A stretch of DNA of 64,000 bases from an uncultured Acidobacteriota bacterium (GCA_902825875.1 CADECP010000008.1:1-64000), one strand, 5' to 3'; numbered from the stretch's first letter, positions 38,191-47,620 are shown. Translations and numbers: made by a program. Notes: generated by a model not told the origin, from the sequence alone.

Positions 38191-40152
38191 ATGGTTCGCA
38201 AAATTTTGCTTTTGATTGTGTTGATCGGTTTTGGATTGTTGAGCGTCGCCGACGCTCAAAAGGAAAAATCATCCGCTGACTGGCCGGCTTATGGACGCGA
38301 TGCGGGCGGTTCGCGGTTTGCGCCGCTGGATCAAATCAACCGCGCCAACGTCGCTCAACTCAAAACCGCCTGGACTTACCGCACCGGCGCGGAAGAGGTG
38401 AACGCCGCCGGAAAGCACAACGCCGCGTTTGAATCCACGCCGATTCTGGTGGACGGGACCTTGTTCCTGACCACGCCTTACAGCCGGGTGATCGCGCTCG
38501 ATCCGGCAACCGGTGCAGAGAAGTGGACTTTCGATCCGCAAATCGCGCTTGAACGCCGCTATTCCGAAATGACTTCGCGCGGCGTTTCGGCGTGGCCCGC
38601 GGCGACGGATAAGAAAAAAGCCGCGCGGCGAATTTTCGTCGCCACGCTCGACGCGCGTTTGATCGCGCTTGACGCGGCAACGGGCAAGGCGATTTCCGAC
38701 TTCGGCGAAAACGGCCAGGTGGATTTGAAACGCGACGTGCGGCTGGGGACTTACAACGGCTATCAAAATTATCAGGTGACTTCGCCGCCCGCGATCATAG
38801 GCGATCTGGTCGTAGTCGGTTCGGCCATAGGCGACAACGGCGGCGTGGAGATGGAACGCGGCGTCGTGCGCGCCTTCGACGCCGTGACAGGCAAATTGCG
38901 CTGGAGTTTCGATCCGATTCCGACCGACGCCAAAGACGCTGCGCGCAAAAGCTGGGCTGAGATGAGCGCGGTGAAAACCGGCGCTGCCAACGCCTGGTCA
39001 ATCATCTCCGCCGATGCCGAACGCGATTTGGTCTTCATTCCCACAGGCAGTCCCAGCCCTGATTTTTACGGCGGCGAACGCAAAGGCGACAACCGCTACG
39101 CCAACTCAGTCGTGGCGATCAAGGCTTCGACCGGCAAAGTCGTCTGGCACTTTCAAGTCGTGCATCACGATCTGTGGGATTACGACGTGCCCGCGCAACC
39201 TATGCTCATCAACCTGAAACGCGGCGGCAAGGAAATTCCCGCCGTCGTCATCGGCACGAAAATGGGTTTGCTGTTCGTGCTGGATCGCCGCGACGGCAAG
39301 CCTGTCTTTCCAATTGAAGAACGTCCCGTTCCGCAAACAGACGTTCCCGGCGAACAGACTTCGGCGACGCAGCCTTTTCCGAAATTGCCTCGCCCGTTGG
39401 TTCCGCATCAACTGAAAGCCGAAGACGCCTGGGGTTTGAATGACAAAGACCGCGCTTACTGCCGCGAGAAAATCGCGTCCCTGCGCAACGAAGGCATTTA
39501 CACGCCGCCGAGTGTGAAAGGCACACTGGCGATTCCCGGCAACGTCGGCGGAATGAATTGGAGCGGCATGTCTTTCGATCCGACGCGCAATCTGCTCTTC
39601 GTCAACACGAACATCATACCGTTCGAGTTAAAGCTGATTCCGCGCGCCGAATTCGACAAAACGCGCACCGACGGCATAACCAATCGCGTCAAAGGCGAAT
39701 TTGCACGGCAAAGCGGCACACCTTATGGAATGTACCGCGAACCGTTGATGTCGCCGACCGGCACGCCATGCATTCCGCCGCCGTGGGGAAAGTTGACGGC
39801 TGTGGACATGGCTTCAGGCGAATTTCGCTGGGACGTGCCGCTCGGACGCATTCCGCAACTGGCTTTGATCGGCAACAAAGCGGCTGAATACGGTTCGATC
39901 AATCTGGGCGGTTCGATGGTGACGGCGGGCGGATTGGTCTTCATTGCCGCCGCGATGGACGACAAGCTGCGCGCCTTCGACTCCGAAACCGGCAAAGTGA
40001 TTTGGGAAGGTCAACTGCCGGCCAGTGCCCAAGCCGCGCCTATGACTTATGCCGTCGGAGGCAAACAATTCGTCGTCGTTTGCGCTGGCGGTCACGGCAA
40101 GCTGGGAACCAAACGCGGCGATCACGTCGTGGCGTTCGCACTGCCGCAATAA
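38191..40152 (+). CDS. PQQ-dependent dehydrogenase (glucose/alcohol dehydrogenase-like)
   Basis: A 653-residue periplasmic quinoprotein with an eight-bladed propeller. After the signal peptide (cleavage after VADA) come DWPAYGRDAGGSRFAPLDQI, the typical N-terminal blade; STPILVDGTLFLTTP; VVWHFQVVHHDLWDYDVPAQP; and GGLVFIAAAMDDKLRAFDSETG near the end. No CXXCH haem site is present, so it should pass electrons to quinone or a separate carrier. ATG 38191 has GGAGGGAG shortly upstream. The substrate (sugar or polyol) cannot be told. The phosphatase gene follows 15 bases downstream. Confidence 0.9.
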   Translation: MVRKILLLIVLIGFGLLSVADAQKEKSSADWPAYGRDAGGSRFAPLDQINRANVAQLKTAWTYRTGAEEVNAAGKHNAAFESTPILVDGTLFLTTPYSRVIALDPATGAEKWTFDPQIALERRYSEMTSRGVSAWPAATDKKKAARRIFVATLDARLIALDAATGKAISDFGENGQVDLKRDVRLGTYNGYQNYQVTSPPAIIGDLVVVGSAIGDNGGVEMERGVVRAFDAVTGKLRWSFDPIPTDAKDAARKSWAEMSAVKTGAANAWSIISADAERDLVFIPTGSPSPDFYGGERKGDNRYANSVVAIKASTGKVVWHFQVVHHDLWDYDVPAQPMLINLKRGGKEIPAVVIGTKMGLLFVLDRRDGKPVFPIEERPVPQTDVPGEQTSATQPFPKLPRPLVPHQLKAEDAWGLNDKDRAYCREKIASLRNEGIYTPPSVKGTLAIPGNVGGMNWSGMSFDPTRNLLFVNTNIIPFELKLIPRAEFDKTRTDGITNRVKGEFARQSGTPYGMYREPLMSPTGTPCIPPPWGKLTAVDMASGEFRWDVPLGRIPQLALIGNKAAEYGSINLGGSMVTAGGLVFIAAAMDDKLRAFDSETGKVIWEGQLPASAQAAPMTYAVGGKQFVVVCAGGHGKLGTKRGDHVVAFALPQ

Positions 40153-40167
40153 CAGGATGGAAACACG

Positions 40168-41766
40168 ATGAGAAGACGTTACGTTTTGCCGTTGTTGTTC
40201 GTGCTGTTGGCGCTGCCGCACACCACCGCGCAGGTAAGCAAACCCAGACTGGTCATTTTGCTGGCGATTGACCAGATGCGCGCCGATTACTTCACGCGCT
40301 TCGGCGCGCAATTCACGGGCGGATTCAAACGGCTGTACACCGAAGGCCGCGTGTTCACCAACGCCGATTTGAATTACGCCCGCACCGAAACCGGCCCCGG
40401 TCACGCGACGTTGGCGACGGGCGCTTATCCGCGCCGTCATGGCATCGCGGCCAACGAATGGTTTGATCGGCAGACACAACAAACCGTCTATTGCGTCGCG
40501 GACGAAAGCGCCAACCCCGTCGCGGGCGCGGGCGGCGGCGCTTCGCCAAAACATTTGATGGTCAAAGCCGTCGGCGATTGGTTGAAGGCGGCTTCGCCCG
40601 CGTCGAAAGTGATTTCAGTCGCGGGCAAAGATCGCGCGGCGGTGTTGCTGGGCGGCCAGCGGCCCGATCTGGCGTTGTGGTACGAACCGAAAACCGGCCT
40701 GATGGTCACGTCGGATTACTACACACGGCGGTTGCCCGATTGGGTGACCGCCTTCAACGAATCGAACTGGACGGCGCGCAATACGCCCGCCGCGTGGACG
40801 AAGCTGTTGCCGGAAAGTGAATACAGCGGCCCGGATGATTTTCGCGGCGAACGTTTGTGGGGGCCGAGCCGCAAGTTTCCGCATCCGTTTTTGCGCAAGA
40901 CAGAACATCAACGCACTAGTCCTTATTACGACATGCTGATGTTGGATTTCGCGCTGGCGGCCATGCGCGCGGAAAAACTCGGTCAGGACGACGCGCCTGA
41001 TTTGTTATGTCTGGGGCTGTCGGCGACGGATTACATCGGCCATCACTATGGCCCTGACAGTCACGAAATGCAGGATCATTTGTTGCGGCTGGATCGTGCG
41101 CTCGGCGATTTTCTGACGCAGGTCGAAACGCTGGCCGGCAAAGGCAAGGTGCTGATCGCGCTTAGCGCCGACCACGGCGTGCGCTCGAACCCGGAATACC
41201 TGACCGAATTCAAAGCTACGCCCGCGCGCCGCATTTCGCACGAAGACCTCGAAACGGCGCTGTTCGCCGTCAACGATGAGTTGCAGCAGGAATTCAAATT
41301 CACGGAATCGGTGCTGGAACGCGGCTTTGGTTTGAATTACGCCGCCGCCGCGCGTGCCGGCCTTGACGCGCACAAGTTCGAACAGCGCGTGCGCGCAGCC
41401 CTGTTGCGCGTGGACGGCGTCGCGGACGTTTTTCTGCGCCGCGAATTGACGGGCGGCGACATTCCTGATCGCCCTTACCTGCAAGCCTGGCAGCGCAGTT
41501 ATCTCGCCGAGCGCGGCCCGGACTTTCAACTGCAATTTTGCGAACACTGCCTGCTGATTGCGGAAGACCCCATCGCCGCCGATCACGGCTCGCCTTACCG
41601 CGCCGATACGCATGTGCCGCTGCTGTTTTGGGGCGCGGGATTGAAGGCCGCGCGGATTAATCGCCGCGTCTCCACTGTGGATGTCGCGCCGACGCTGGCA
41701 CAAATTCTTCGTTTGCCCAAACCGCGCATGGTTGACGGGCAAGCATTGAAAGAGGTTCGGCCATGA
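40168..41766 (+). CDS. PafA-like alkaline phosphatase
   Basis: A 532-residue exported phosphatase of the calcium/zinc alkaline phosphatase superfamily. After the signal peptide (ends TTAQ) come VILLAIDQMRADYF with the first metal aspartate, the nucleophile region ARTETGPGHATLATG, the NEW asparagine, and VAGKDRAAVLLGG, matching the Lys and Arg that distinguish PafA-type enzymes. Later, SATDYIGHHYGPDSHE and SADHG carry metal ligands. It would release phosphate from organic esters in the periplasm. Its stop overlaps the next gene's ATG by four bases. Confidence 0.88.
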   Translation: MRRRYVLPLLFVLLALPHTTAQVSKPRLVILLAIDQMRADYFTRFGAQFTGGFKRLYTEGRVFTNADLNYARTETGPGHATLATGAYPRRHGIAANEWFDRQTQQTVYCVADESANPVAGAGGGASPKHLMVKAVGDWLKAASPASKVISVAGKDRAAVLLGGQRPDLALWYEPKTGLMVTSDYYTRRLPDWVTAFNESNWTARNTPAAWTKLLPESEYSGPDDFRGERLWGPSRKFPHPFLRKTEHQRTSPYYDMLMLDFALAAMRAEKLGQDDAPDLLCLGLSATDYIGHHYGPDSHEMQDHLLRLDRALGDFLTQVETLAGKGKVLIALSADHGVRSNPEYLTEFKATPARRISHEDLETALFAVNDELQQEFKFTESVLERGFGLNYAAAARAGLDAHKFEQRVRAALLRVDGVADVFLRRELTGGDIPDRPYLQAWQRSYLAERGPDFQLQFCEHCLLIAEDPIAADHGSPYRADTHVPLLFWGAGLKAARINRRVSTVDVAPTLAQILRLPKPRMVDGQALKEVRP

Positions 41767-42299
41767 ACCGATTACGGAAGCTTTCGACCGGGCGAAATGT
41801 CGTGTTGACGGCCATCATTTGGCTGGCCGTGTCCGTGTGCCTTTTCAACTTCGGGCCTTACACGGCATTGCGCGCAGCAGGTGGCGAGTTGCTAGAAGAA
41901 CGTTTCGGTTATTCCGCCGCTCAGGTGGCGGCACGCCTGGAAACATTGGGCGAAACGGGTCGCGCGCTTTATCGGCGGTTTCAGTATTTCGACGCTGCGA
42001 ATGCTTTGCTGACTGCGGCGGCGCTGACATTGTTGATGAGTTACTTGCTGATGCGGCTGTTTCCGTCGCGCTCTGCGCTGTGGTTCGCCGCTTACCTGCC
42101 GTTGCTGATCGGAGCGTTGGAGCTGTTGGAAAATTCGATGCTGCTTGCCTTGCTCCGCGCTTTCCCGGAACCGCTGCCTTGGGTTGCGGCCATCGCCGGT
42201 TGGACAACCCGGTTGAAGTTGACCGTCAGTTTGCCGCTGTTCCTGCTTATTGTTGTAGGCTTGCTGGCATTGGCCGTCAAACGATTGCGGCGTCGCTAA
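41763..42299 (+). CDS. Small integral membrane protein of unknown function
   Basis: A 178-residue protein with about four membrane segments (residues near 15-31, 76-98, 106-130 and 150-172). The loop after the first segment is acidic and holds a RALYRRFQYFDAANALLTA block. ATG 41763 overlaps the phosphatase stop (ATGA), which suggests translational coupling and possibly shared regulation. The 3' end overlaps the convergent LytTR gene by four bases. No family was recognised. Confidence 0.72.
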   Translation: MNRLRKLSTGRNVVLTAIIWLAVSVCLFNFGPYTALRAAGGELLEERFGYSAAQVAARLETLGETGRALYRRFQYFDAANALLTAAALTLLMSYLLMRLFPSRSALWFAAYLPLLIGALELLENSMLLALLRAFPEPLPWVAAIAGWTTRLKLTVSLPLFLLIVVGLLALAVKRLRRR

Positions 42300-43072
42300 A
42301 CGCAATTCAACAGTTCACGCAACGCGGCTTGTTGACGGCGCGATACAGGCAGTTTCAAACCGCCCGCGAGTTCGACTTGCCATTCGCCCGTGCGCGAACG
42401 CGCCAATGCGGTGATGACTGACAGCCGCGCGATGTTGTTGCGATGCAGTTGCCGAAAGACCGCCGGGTCAAGGCGTTCGAGCAAACGCGCCAGCGACAAA
42501 TCCACTATGCCTTCGTGCAGCCCCGCCGCGTCGTTGAAATGAACGCAGGTGTAATGATCGCGGCTGATGAAACAAAGCACGTCCAACTCTTCGACAAGTT
42601 GCAAGCGCGTGCCCAGCTTGACGGTGAAGCGGCGCAAATATCCGTGGCGCGGGGCCAGTTGCGCTTCCAGCAAACGCAAACGCGCTTCGTCAGCCTGTTG
42701 CGCGAAGGCCCGCGCCAGCGCCTGTTGCAACCGCGCCGCCGTGAACGGTTTGAGCAGGTAATCGCAGGCGCACTCTTCAAACGCGCGAATTGCGAATTGA
42801 TCGTAAGCCGTCTGAAAGATCACGCGAAAAGGCCGCTCCGCGCACTGTTGCAAAACTTCAAAGCCGTTCAAGCCTGGCATCTCCATGTCGAGCAAAATCA
42901 CGTCGGGGCGGAAAGCGCCGATCAATTCGACGGCGTGCAATCCCGATTCCGCCGTTTCGATCAACAGCGCCGGATCGAAGGCGCGCACGTAGCGCGTCAG
43001 TCGTTGCCGCGCCAACGATTCGTCATCCGCGATCAAGATGCGTTTGGGCAAGCTGCGTTGGCGTTCAGTCAA
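42296..43072 (-). CDS. LytTR-family response regulator
   Basis: A 258-residue response regulator. The receiver domain (about 10-125) has ILIADDE, the phosphorylation site DVILLDMEMPGLNG, and the YDYLLKPF-like ACDYLLKPF lysine. The C-terminal LytTR DNA-binding domain holds CFISRDHYTCVHF and FRQLHRNNIARLSVI. The start is TTG 43072: it overlaps the histidine kinase stop and has GGAG six bases upstream, which fits translational coupling with the kinase. It would activate or repress target promoters after phosphorylation. Confidence 0.9.
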   Translation of the reverse strand: MTERQRSLPKRILIADDESLARQRLTRYVRAFDPALLIETAESGLHAVELIGAFRPDVILLDMEMPGLNGFEVLQQCAERPFRVIFQTAYDQFAIRAFEECACDYLLKPFTAARLQQALARAFAQQADEARLRLLEAQLAPRHGYLRRFTVKLGTRLQLVEELDVLCFISRDHYTCVHFNDAAGLHEGIVDLSLARLLERLDPAVFRQLHRNNIARLSVITALARSRTGEWQVELAGGLKLPVSRRQQAALRELLNCV

Positions 43073-44141
43073 TCCGCTCTCCCGTGAAATAAAAGCTCGC
43101 CGTCGTGCGTCCGTTAGCATCGGCGGCGAGTGTGAATTGATGCCGCTCGCCGTAAAGCAGCGTCAGCCGCGCCCGCGTATTCGCCAAACCTGTGCCATTC
43201 GTTGGCGTTGCCGCATTCAACTCCCGCCCGGTGTTGCGCACGCACGCAAGGTACAAACCATCGGCTTCGCGCGTGATTTCAACACTCAGATGGCCGCCGG
43301 TCAGCGACGGAGCGATGCCGTGTTTGACGGCGTTTTCGACCAGCGTTTGCAGCACCAGACCGGGCAAATAAACTTCGCCAACTGCGGGCGCGACGCTGAT
43401 TTCGTAACTGAGCCGCGCGCCGAAACGCAACTGTTCGATCTCCAGATAGGCGCGGACGATTTCCAGTTCGGAAGCCAGCGGTGCTGTTTTGGCCTCTGCG
43501 TTCGCCAGAATGCGGCGGTACAGTTCGGACAATTGGTAAACGGTCGCGGCGGCTTTGTCCGGCTGTGTTTCGATCAACTCGGCCAGACTGTTCAGCGCAT
43601 TGAAAAGGAAATGTGGGCGCATTTGATTTTCCAGCGCGTGATAGCGAGCTTCAGCGACAGATGCGCTCAAGGTCAACGCCTCTTCGCGTGCGCGGCGATA
43701 AGCAAAATGCATGGCGAAAAACACCATCGCCACGCCGCCGAACAAAAACGAAAAGCGTAATTCGCCGCCGCCAACCTGACTGCCGATCAATTGTTCGATG
43801 AGCGCGAACGCCAGCCATAAACCCAACCATAGCCCCAGTGCATTTATCAGCACGTAAGTGATCCACGGATAACGCAGCGGCACGCCCGCACGTTCGCCCA
43901 GCCAGATGCGCGCGCCGTAAAACGCTCCGTAACAAAACCAGATCGCCAGCGGAATCACCAAGCCGTAAATCGTGCTGATGGCAAGGCCGATGCCAACCGT
44001 GCCTTCGCGCAATCGTTCCGCCAGGTTGTACAGCAACGGCACAGCGGCAATCACCACACCCAGCGGCAGCAAACGCAAGTAAGCCAACATACGCGCGCGG
44101 TAGTTCTGCCAATAAGCCGTTGTGTTCGTGTTGGTCTTCAT
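43065..44141 (-). CDS. LytS-type sensor histidine kinase
   Basis: A 358-residue membrane kinase. The N-terminal part has about four membrane segments. The His kinase domain carries ALENQMRPHFLFNALNSLAE with the phosphorylated histidine and the typical PHFLFN box. The ATPase domain has LPGLVLQTLVENAVKHGI and a closing GTGLANTRARL glycine-rich lid. It would sense an unknown signal and phosphorylate the adjacent LytTR regulator. Its stop overlaps the regulator start. A 160-base space separates it from the divergent small membrane gene. Confidence 0.92.
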   Translation of the reverse strand: MKTNTNTTAYWQNYRARMLAYLRLLPLGVVIAAVPLLYNLAERLREGTVGIGLAISTIYGLVIPLAIWFCYGAFYGARIWLGERAGVPLRYPWITYVLINALGLWLGLWLAFALIEQLIGSQVGGGELRFSFLFGGVAMVFFAMHFAYRRAREEALTLSASVAEARYHALENQMRPHFLFNALNSLAELIETQPDKAAATVYQLSELYRRILANAEAKTAPLASELEIVRAYLEIEQLRFGARLSYEISVAPAVGEVYLPGLVLQTLVENAVKHGIAPSLTGGHLSVEITREADGLYLACVRNTGRELNAATPTNGTGLANTRARLTLLYGERHQFTLAADANGRTTASFYFTGERID

Positions 44142-44301
44142 CGTTTTCGGATTTTGGCAAAAAGCGCCGCCGCCGCCAATGACGCCGAAACCGTTCAGTC
44201 GGGAAAAACGACCGTTCGGAAATTCATCGCTCCTGCGTTACGCGCGGCGACGTAAAGTGCCGCGGTGGTTGCCGTCACTCAACTGAAAAGGAGAAACGAT
44301 T

Positions 44302-44484
44302 ATGGAAAACCTCGCAGACAACCGTCGAGCCAACGCACTGACGCAAGCCTTGCGCGTACTCGGCGTGCTTTGTTTTATCGCCATCGGCATCGGCCTGTGG
44401 CGCTGGCAATACGGCGCATTTGCAGGCATCGCCTGCTTTCTGCTGGCGCCGGTCGTCCGACAAATGTTGCTCACCCAAAAATAA
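44302..44484 (+). CDS. Small membrane protein of unknown function
   Basis: A 60-residue protein with AAAGGAG a few bases before the ATG and two hydrophobic segments (about 18-34 and 36-56). It is divergent from the LytS/LytTR pair and ten bases upstream of the next gene, so it may be a direct target of that two-component system. No family recognised. Confidence 0.6.
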   Translation: MENLADNRRANALTQALRVLGVLCFIAIGIGLWRWQYGAFAGIACFLLAPVVRQMLLTQK

Positions 44485-44494
44485 GGAGATTGCG

Positions 44495-45022
44495 ATGAAA
44501 AAAATGTTTTTGTTTTTGCTGATGCTGAGTTGGCCAGTCGCCGCGTTCGCGCAACAGACCACACAGGCGCAAGAGATGAAGAAACTCGATTTTCTCGTTG
44601 GCGAATGGCAAGGCGAAGGCTGGACGGAATTTGTGCCGGGCCAACGCCGCACGGCTTCGATCACCGAAAAAGCCCAGTCAAAACTCAACGGAACTGTTTT
44701 GCTGCTCGAAGGGCTGGGCAAGACCAAAGTGCCGGGCAAGCAGGAAGAAATCGTCGTGCATAACGCGCTCGGCGTTCTTTCTTACGACGCCAACGCCAAA
44801 CTCTATCGCCTCAACTCGTTTCTGGCCGACGGGCGCAGCACCGACGCCGAAGCCAGCTTTGTGGACGGCGCTTTTCAATGGCGCATGCAAGTGCCGCAAA
44901 TGAGCATTCGGTATACGATCAAGCTCACCGAAAAAGGCGAATGGTTCGAGCAAGGCGAAATGTCGCAGGATGGAAAAACTTGGCGGCAGTTTCACGAAAT
45001 GACATTACGGCGCGTGAAATGA
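44495..45022 (+). CDS. Exported DUF1579-like protein
   Basis: A 175-residue protein with signal peptide MKKMFLFLLMLSWPVAAFAQ. The mature part opens LDFLVGEWQGEGW, the common opening of the DUF1579-like lipocalin-type fold, and continues through ITEKAQSKLNGTVLLLEG to WFEQGEMSQDGKTWRQFHEMTLRR. AAGGAG precedes ATG 44495. It is encoded ten bases after a small membrane protein gene on the same strand. The fold suggests binding of a small hydrophobic molecule, but the role is unknown. Confidence 0.75.
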   Translation: MKKMFLFLLMLSWPVAAFAQQTTQAQEMKKLDFLVGEWQGEGWTEFVPGQRRTASITEKAQSKLNGTVLLLEGLGKTKVPGKQEEIVVHNALGVLSYDANAKLYRLNSFLADGRSTDAEASFVDGAFQWRMQVPQMSIRYTIKLTEKGEWFEQGEMSQDGKTWRQFHEMTLRRVK

Positions 45023-45097
45023 GGCTTGCTGAGTTCTTCGCCTGTCTGTGTTCATCTGTGGTTTCTTTTTGGTTGTGCCAATGTTGTTTGGTTCGAT

Positions 45098-45862
45098 TTA
45101 GTCGCAGTTTGGCACGCCGCGAAAACAGGGCATCTGATCGCGGAGAAGGCTTAGCCAGCCTATAGCCAGGAATGCCAGAAATGCCACACGCAGCAGCAAA
45201 GAAACGGGATGCGCCAAAATGGCTTCCCCAGCACGTAGCCCGCGCACAATGGGAGTAGCATTGAGGAAGAATACGGTGGGTGCAAGCCACATCCCGAAAA
45301 AGAGTGTAAATGGAAATGCGAATTCTCCTGACCGAACGCCGGGGTTGTTCGACCATTCCATAAACGCAAACGGCGCTATGAGCAGTAAGCCGAAAAGAGT
45401 TGCCGTGCTCAATGGGATGAGCCAATGCTTCATTGATGTGGATTGATTGGCGCGCAGTCCGCTCACAATGGGGGTAAAAATTAAAGAGAGGACAAGCCAA
45501 TTCCTGAAAAAATCCAACAACGGAACTGGAGGCCCTCCCGCCTGAATTTCCGGGTTATCTGAAAAAAATGCCAGCAACATCAGCGTTCCATTAATCAGCA
45601 AGCTGAAAATAGCCGCCACGCCCAAGCTGGTGCGCCAATGTTTCATTCGATCATTCATAAAGAATCCTCCTCGACGTGGCGGAAACAACGCGACGCGCGC
45701 ACAGCCCCACGCGAATTGCCAGCGTGCGCGCGGCTGTTGCAGGTGCGCCAATTCTGCCAACATTGCCGCGCCCCATTCGCTACGTTCTTCCGGCATCCAA
45801 CGGAGCGCGGCCCCCAATAATTTTTCGGGCAAGTTTCCCAGCCCGGTGGAGAAGATGCTCAT
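45098..45862 (-). CDS. PadR-associated membrane protein, paralog 3
   Basis: A 254-residue membrane protein. The N-terminal soluble module (about 18-65) has MPEERSEWGAAMLAELAHL followed by RWQFAWGCARVALFPPRRGG, a motif shared with the two genes upstream. Five or six membrane segments follow. The start is an ATG one base after the stop of the previous gene (TGATATG), so it is translationally coupled. The module resembles the small domain fused to membrane proteins next to PadR regulators in Acidobacteriota. The function of the membrane part is unknown. Confidence 0.72.
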   Translation of the reverse strand: MSIFSTGLGNLPEKLLGAALRWMPEERSEWGAAMLAELAHLQQPRARWQFAWGCARVALFPPRRGGFFMNDRMKHWRTSLGVAAIFSLLINGTLMLLAFFSDNPEIQAGGPPVPLLDFFRNWLVLSLIFTPIVSGLRANQSTSMKHWLIPLSTATLFGLLLIAPFAFMEWSNNPGVRSGEFAFPFTLFFGMWLAPTVFFLNATPIVRGLRAGEAILAHPVSLLLRVAFLAFLAIGWLSLLRDQMPCFRGVPNCD

Positions 45863-45863
45863 A

Positions 45864-46544
45864 TCAAGTTGCCGATTCCTGCGCGGGGCTGACGGCATCG
45901 CGCACCGGCATGAGGGCGCAGTCCAGGAAGAAATCGGGGAATTGTTTTGGGTGCATCACATCACGACGGGCGGCCTTGCGGGCCAGCGCCACCAACACCA
46001 GCGCGACGACCGCACCAAACGTACAAGTCCAGAACACCTGGTTCGCCCGCCCGGTCAGCACTGGAAACACGGCGGAACTCACCACGCCCCACAAGGCGGC
46101 ACGTCCCAACGAGAGATTGCGAATCGCTTTCCCGTTTTCGGCGAAAGACAAGATCACGCCAAAGAGGCTGCCGGAAATAAAACCGACCTGCGCGATAATC
46201 ACCATCATCCTGATTGTTCCTACGTCACCATCGGCGGGAAGAAAGAACTGTAAGGTGAGCAGGAGAACTGTAAACATTGCCGCCCAGACTGGCGCCCAGA
46301 TCAAGCTGATTCCTGTCACGCCACGCAGCTTCCGTACATAGATATTCATAATTTCTCCTCTGGTCAGTGCGCTCTTGCGCGGGGGAAACAGCGCCACACG
46401 GGTGCAACTCAAGGCAAATTGCCAGCGCCTGAGCGGATGTCGCAGTTGCGCCAATTCCGCCAACATCGCTGCGCCCCATTCGCCCCGTTCCGCGGGCATC
46501 CGGCGCACAGCGAAAACCAAAAGCAGTGCAGGCCAATCTATCAA
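45864..46544 (-). CDS. PadR-associated membrane protein, paralog 2
   Basis: A 226-residue protein with the shared N-terminal module (MPAERGEWGAAMLAELAQL and RRWQFALSCTRVALFPPRK) followed by about four membrane segments. It starts with TTG 46544, immediately after the stop of the upstream gene and preceded by GGAGGTGATTGA, a very good ribosome binding site. Middle gene of a four-gene PadR operon. The C-terminal tail is soluble (KAARRDVMHPKQFPDF). Confidence 0.72.
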   Translation of the reverse strand: MIDWPALLLVFAVRRMPAERGEWGAAMLAELAQLRHPLRRWQFALSCTRVALFPPRKSALTRGEIMNIYVRKLRGVTGISLIWAPVWAAMFTVLLLTLQFFLPADGDVGTIRMMVIIAQVGFISGSLFGVILSFAENGKAIRNLSLGRAALWGVVSSAVFPVLTGRANQVFWTCTFGAVVALVLVALARKAARRDVMHPKQFPDFFLDCALMPVRDAVSPAQESAT

Positions 46545-47180
46545 TCAATCACCTCCTGACAGAAAACGCATGGCGGTCAGAAAGTAAGCAAAAATGCAGA
46601 CAGACAAAATCAGCCCCATCGCTGATAGCCAACGCATCCGTTCACGCCGCAACCACCCTGCCAAACCGAATGGCACGCCTGCCACCAAACAACCCAGGGT
46701 CAGCAGTACAAGGGTTTTCACCATGATCATCACCGCATCAGGATTGCTCCAACGCGAAGATTGTGTGAACGGGCTGCCGCCAATTGCTTCGAGAATTACT
46801 GCGGCGAAATAGATAAACGGCAATCCCAACGGAGGTAATGCGACGGACAACATTCCAAACACCGGGCTTCGTTCCGCCGGTTGCAGCAAGGTTTCGCCGG
46901 GCGGGGGAAACAACGCGACGCGCGCGCAACCAAGCGCAAAACGCCAACGTGCCAATCCTCCATGAACGGTTTCAAGTTCCGCCAACATCGCCTGGCCCCA
47001 GTTCCGCCGCGCTTCGGGCGTTGCCCGCACCGCCAAGGTCAACAACAATCCCGGCGCATCCAATTCCGCGCGACAGTCGCGTATTTGCCTCCACCAAAGT
47101 GCAAATAACACCGCACCTGTGACGGTCAGCGGCGTGAACACGAAACTCACGATGACAGGATCAAACAAGCCATTGTTCAT
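46545..47180 (-). CDS. PadR-associated membrane protein, paralog 1
   Basis: A 211-residue protein. Unlike the two downstream paralogs it begins with a membrane segment (FVFTPLTVTGAVLFALWW) before the shared soluble module (ATPEARRNWGQAMLAELETV and RWRFALGCARVALFPPPGE, about 52-92). Three more membrane segments follow. ATG 47180 overlaps the PadR stop by four bases. It is the first structural gene after the regulator and is probably under its control. Confidence 0.72.
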   Translation of the reverse strand: MNNGLFDPVIVSFVFTPLTVTGAVLFALWWRQIRDCRAELDAPGLLLTLAVRATPEARRNWGQAMLAELETVHGGLARWRFALGCARVALFPPPGETLLQPAERSPVFGMLSVALPPLGLPFIYFAAVILEAIGGSPFTQSSRWSNPDAVMIMVKTLVLLTLGCLVAGVPFGLAGWLRRERMRWLSAMGLILSVCIFAYFLTAMRFLSGGD

Positions 47181-47506
47181 GACGCGCCCTCCGTTTGTGG
47201 GCGTAATCGAACGCGCTTCGCTTTGGCGACTTCCATCTTTTCCGCAGCAATTTCATTCAACTGTTCCAGCCCGACTTCGGTCAGGCGATATAAATGGCGA
47301 GGCGGGCGTCCGACGGGGATTTCTTCTTCCCACTTGGTTTCCAGCCAGCCACGATCTGCCAACCGAATCAAAATTGGGTACAACGAACCCGCTTTGAGTC
47401 CGGTTTGTTGGCATAACTCATATCCATGTCGCCAAGCGGTTGGGTCTTCCGCCAAAGCCAACAGCACTGTTTTTGTTTGCTCAGAAGGTAGTCGGTTGCG
47501 TTGCAT
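47177..47506 (-). CDS. PadR family transcriptional regulator
   Basis: A 109-residue winged-helix repressor of the small PadR-s2 type. LALAEDPTAWRHGYELCQQTGLKAGSLYPILIRLADRGWL is represented by GYELCQQTG, SLYPILIRL and GWLETKWEE, and GRPPRHLYRLTEVG forms the wing. The dimerising C-terminal helix is short. It heads an operon with three membrane proteins, overlapping the first by four bases. A palindromic operator lies six bases before its start (47512-47533), so it should repress its own operon; loss of repression would follow ligand binding. Confidence 0.92.
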   Translation of the reverse strand: MQRNRLPSEQTKTVLLALAEDPTAWRHGYELCQQTGLKAGSLYPILIRLADRGWLETKWEEEIPVGRPPRHLYRLTEVGLEQLNEIAAEKMEVAKAKRVRLRPQTEGAS

Positions 47507-47511
47507 GCGCT

Positions 47512-47533
47512 TAACTCTATCTAGGCAGAGTTA
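47512..47533 (-). promoter_or_regulatory. Probable PadR operator
   Basis: TAACTCT (47512-47518) and AGAGTTA (47527-47533) are perfect inverted repeats with an eight-base spacer (ATCTAGGC). PadR operators are commonly inverted repeats with an eight-base centre. It lies right upstream of the padR start codon. Confidence 0.6.
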
Positions 47534-47620
47534 GACCGTCAAGCACTTTTTTTGAGAATGGAAAATTCTTGGAAATGGGCGAGGCAAGCCTGGCCAACTT
47601 GCCGAAAGAGAGCAGTGCCG

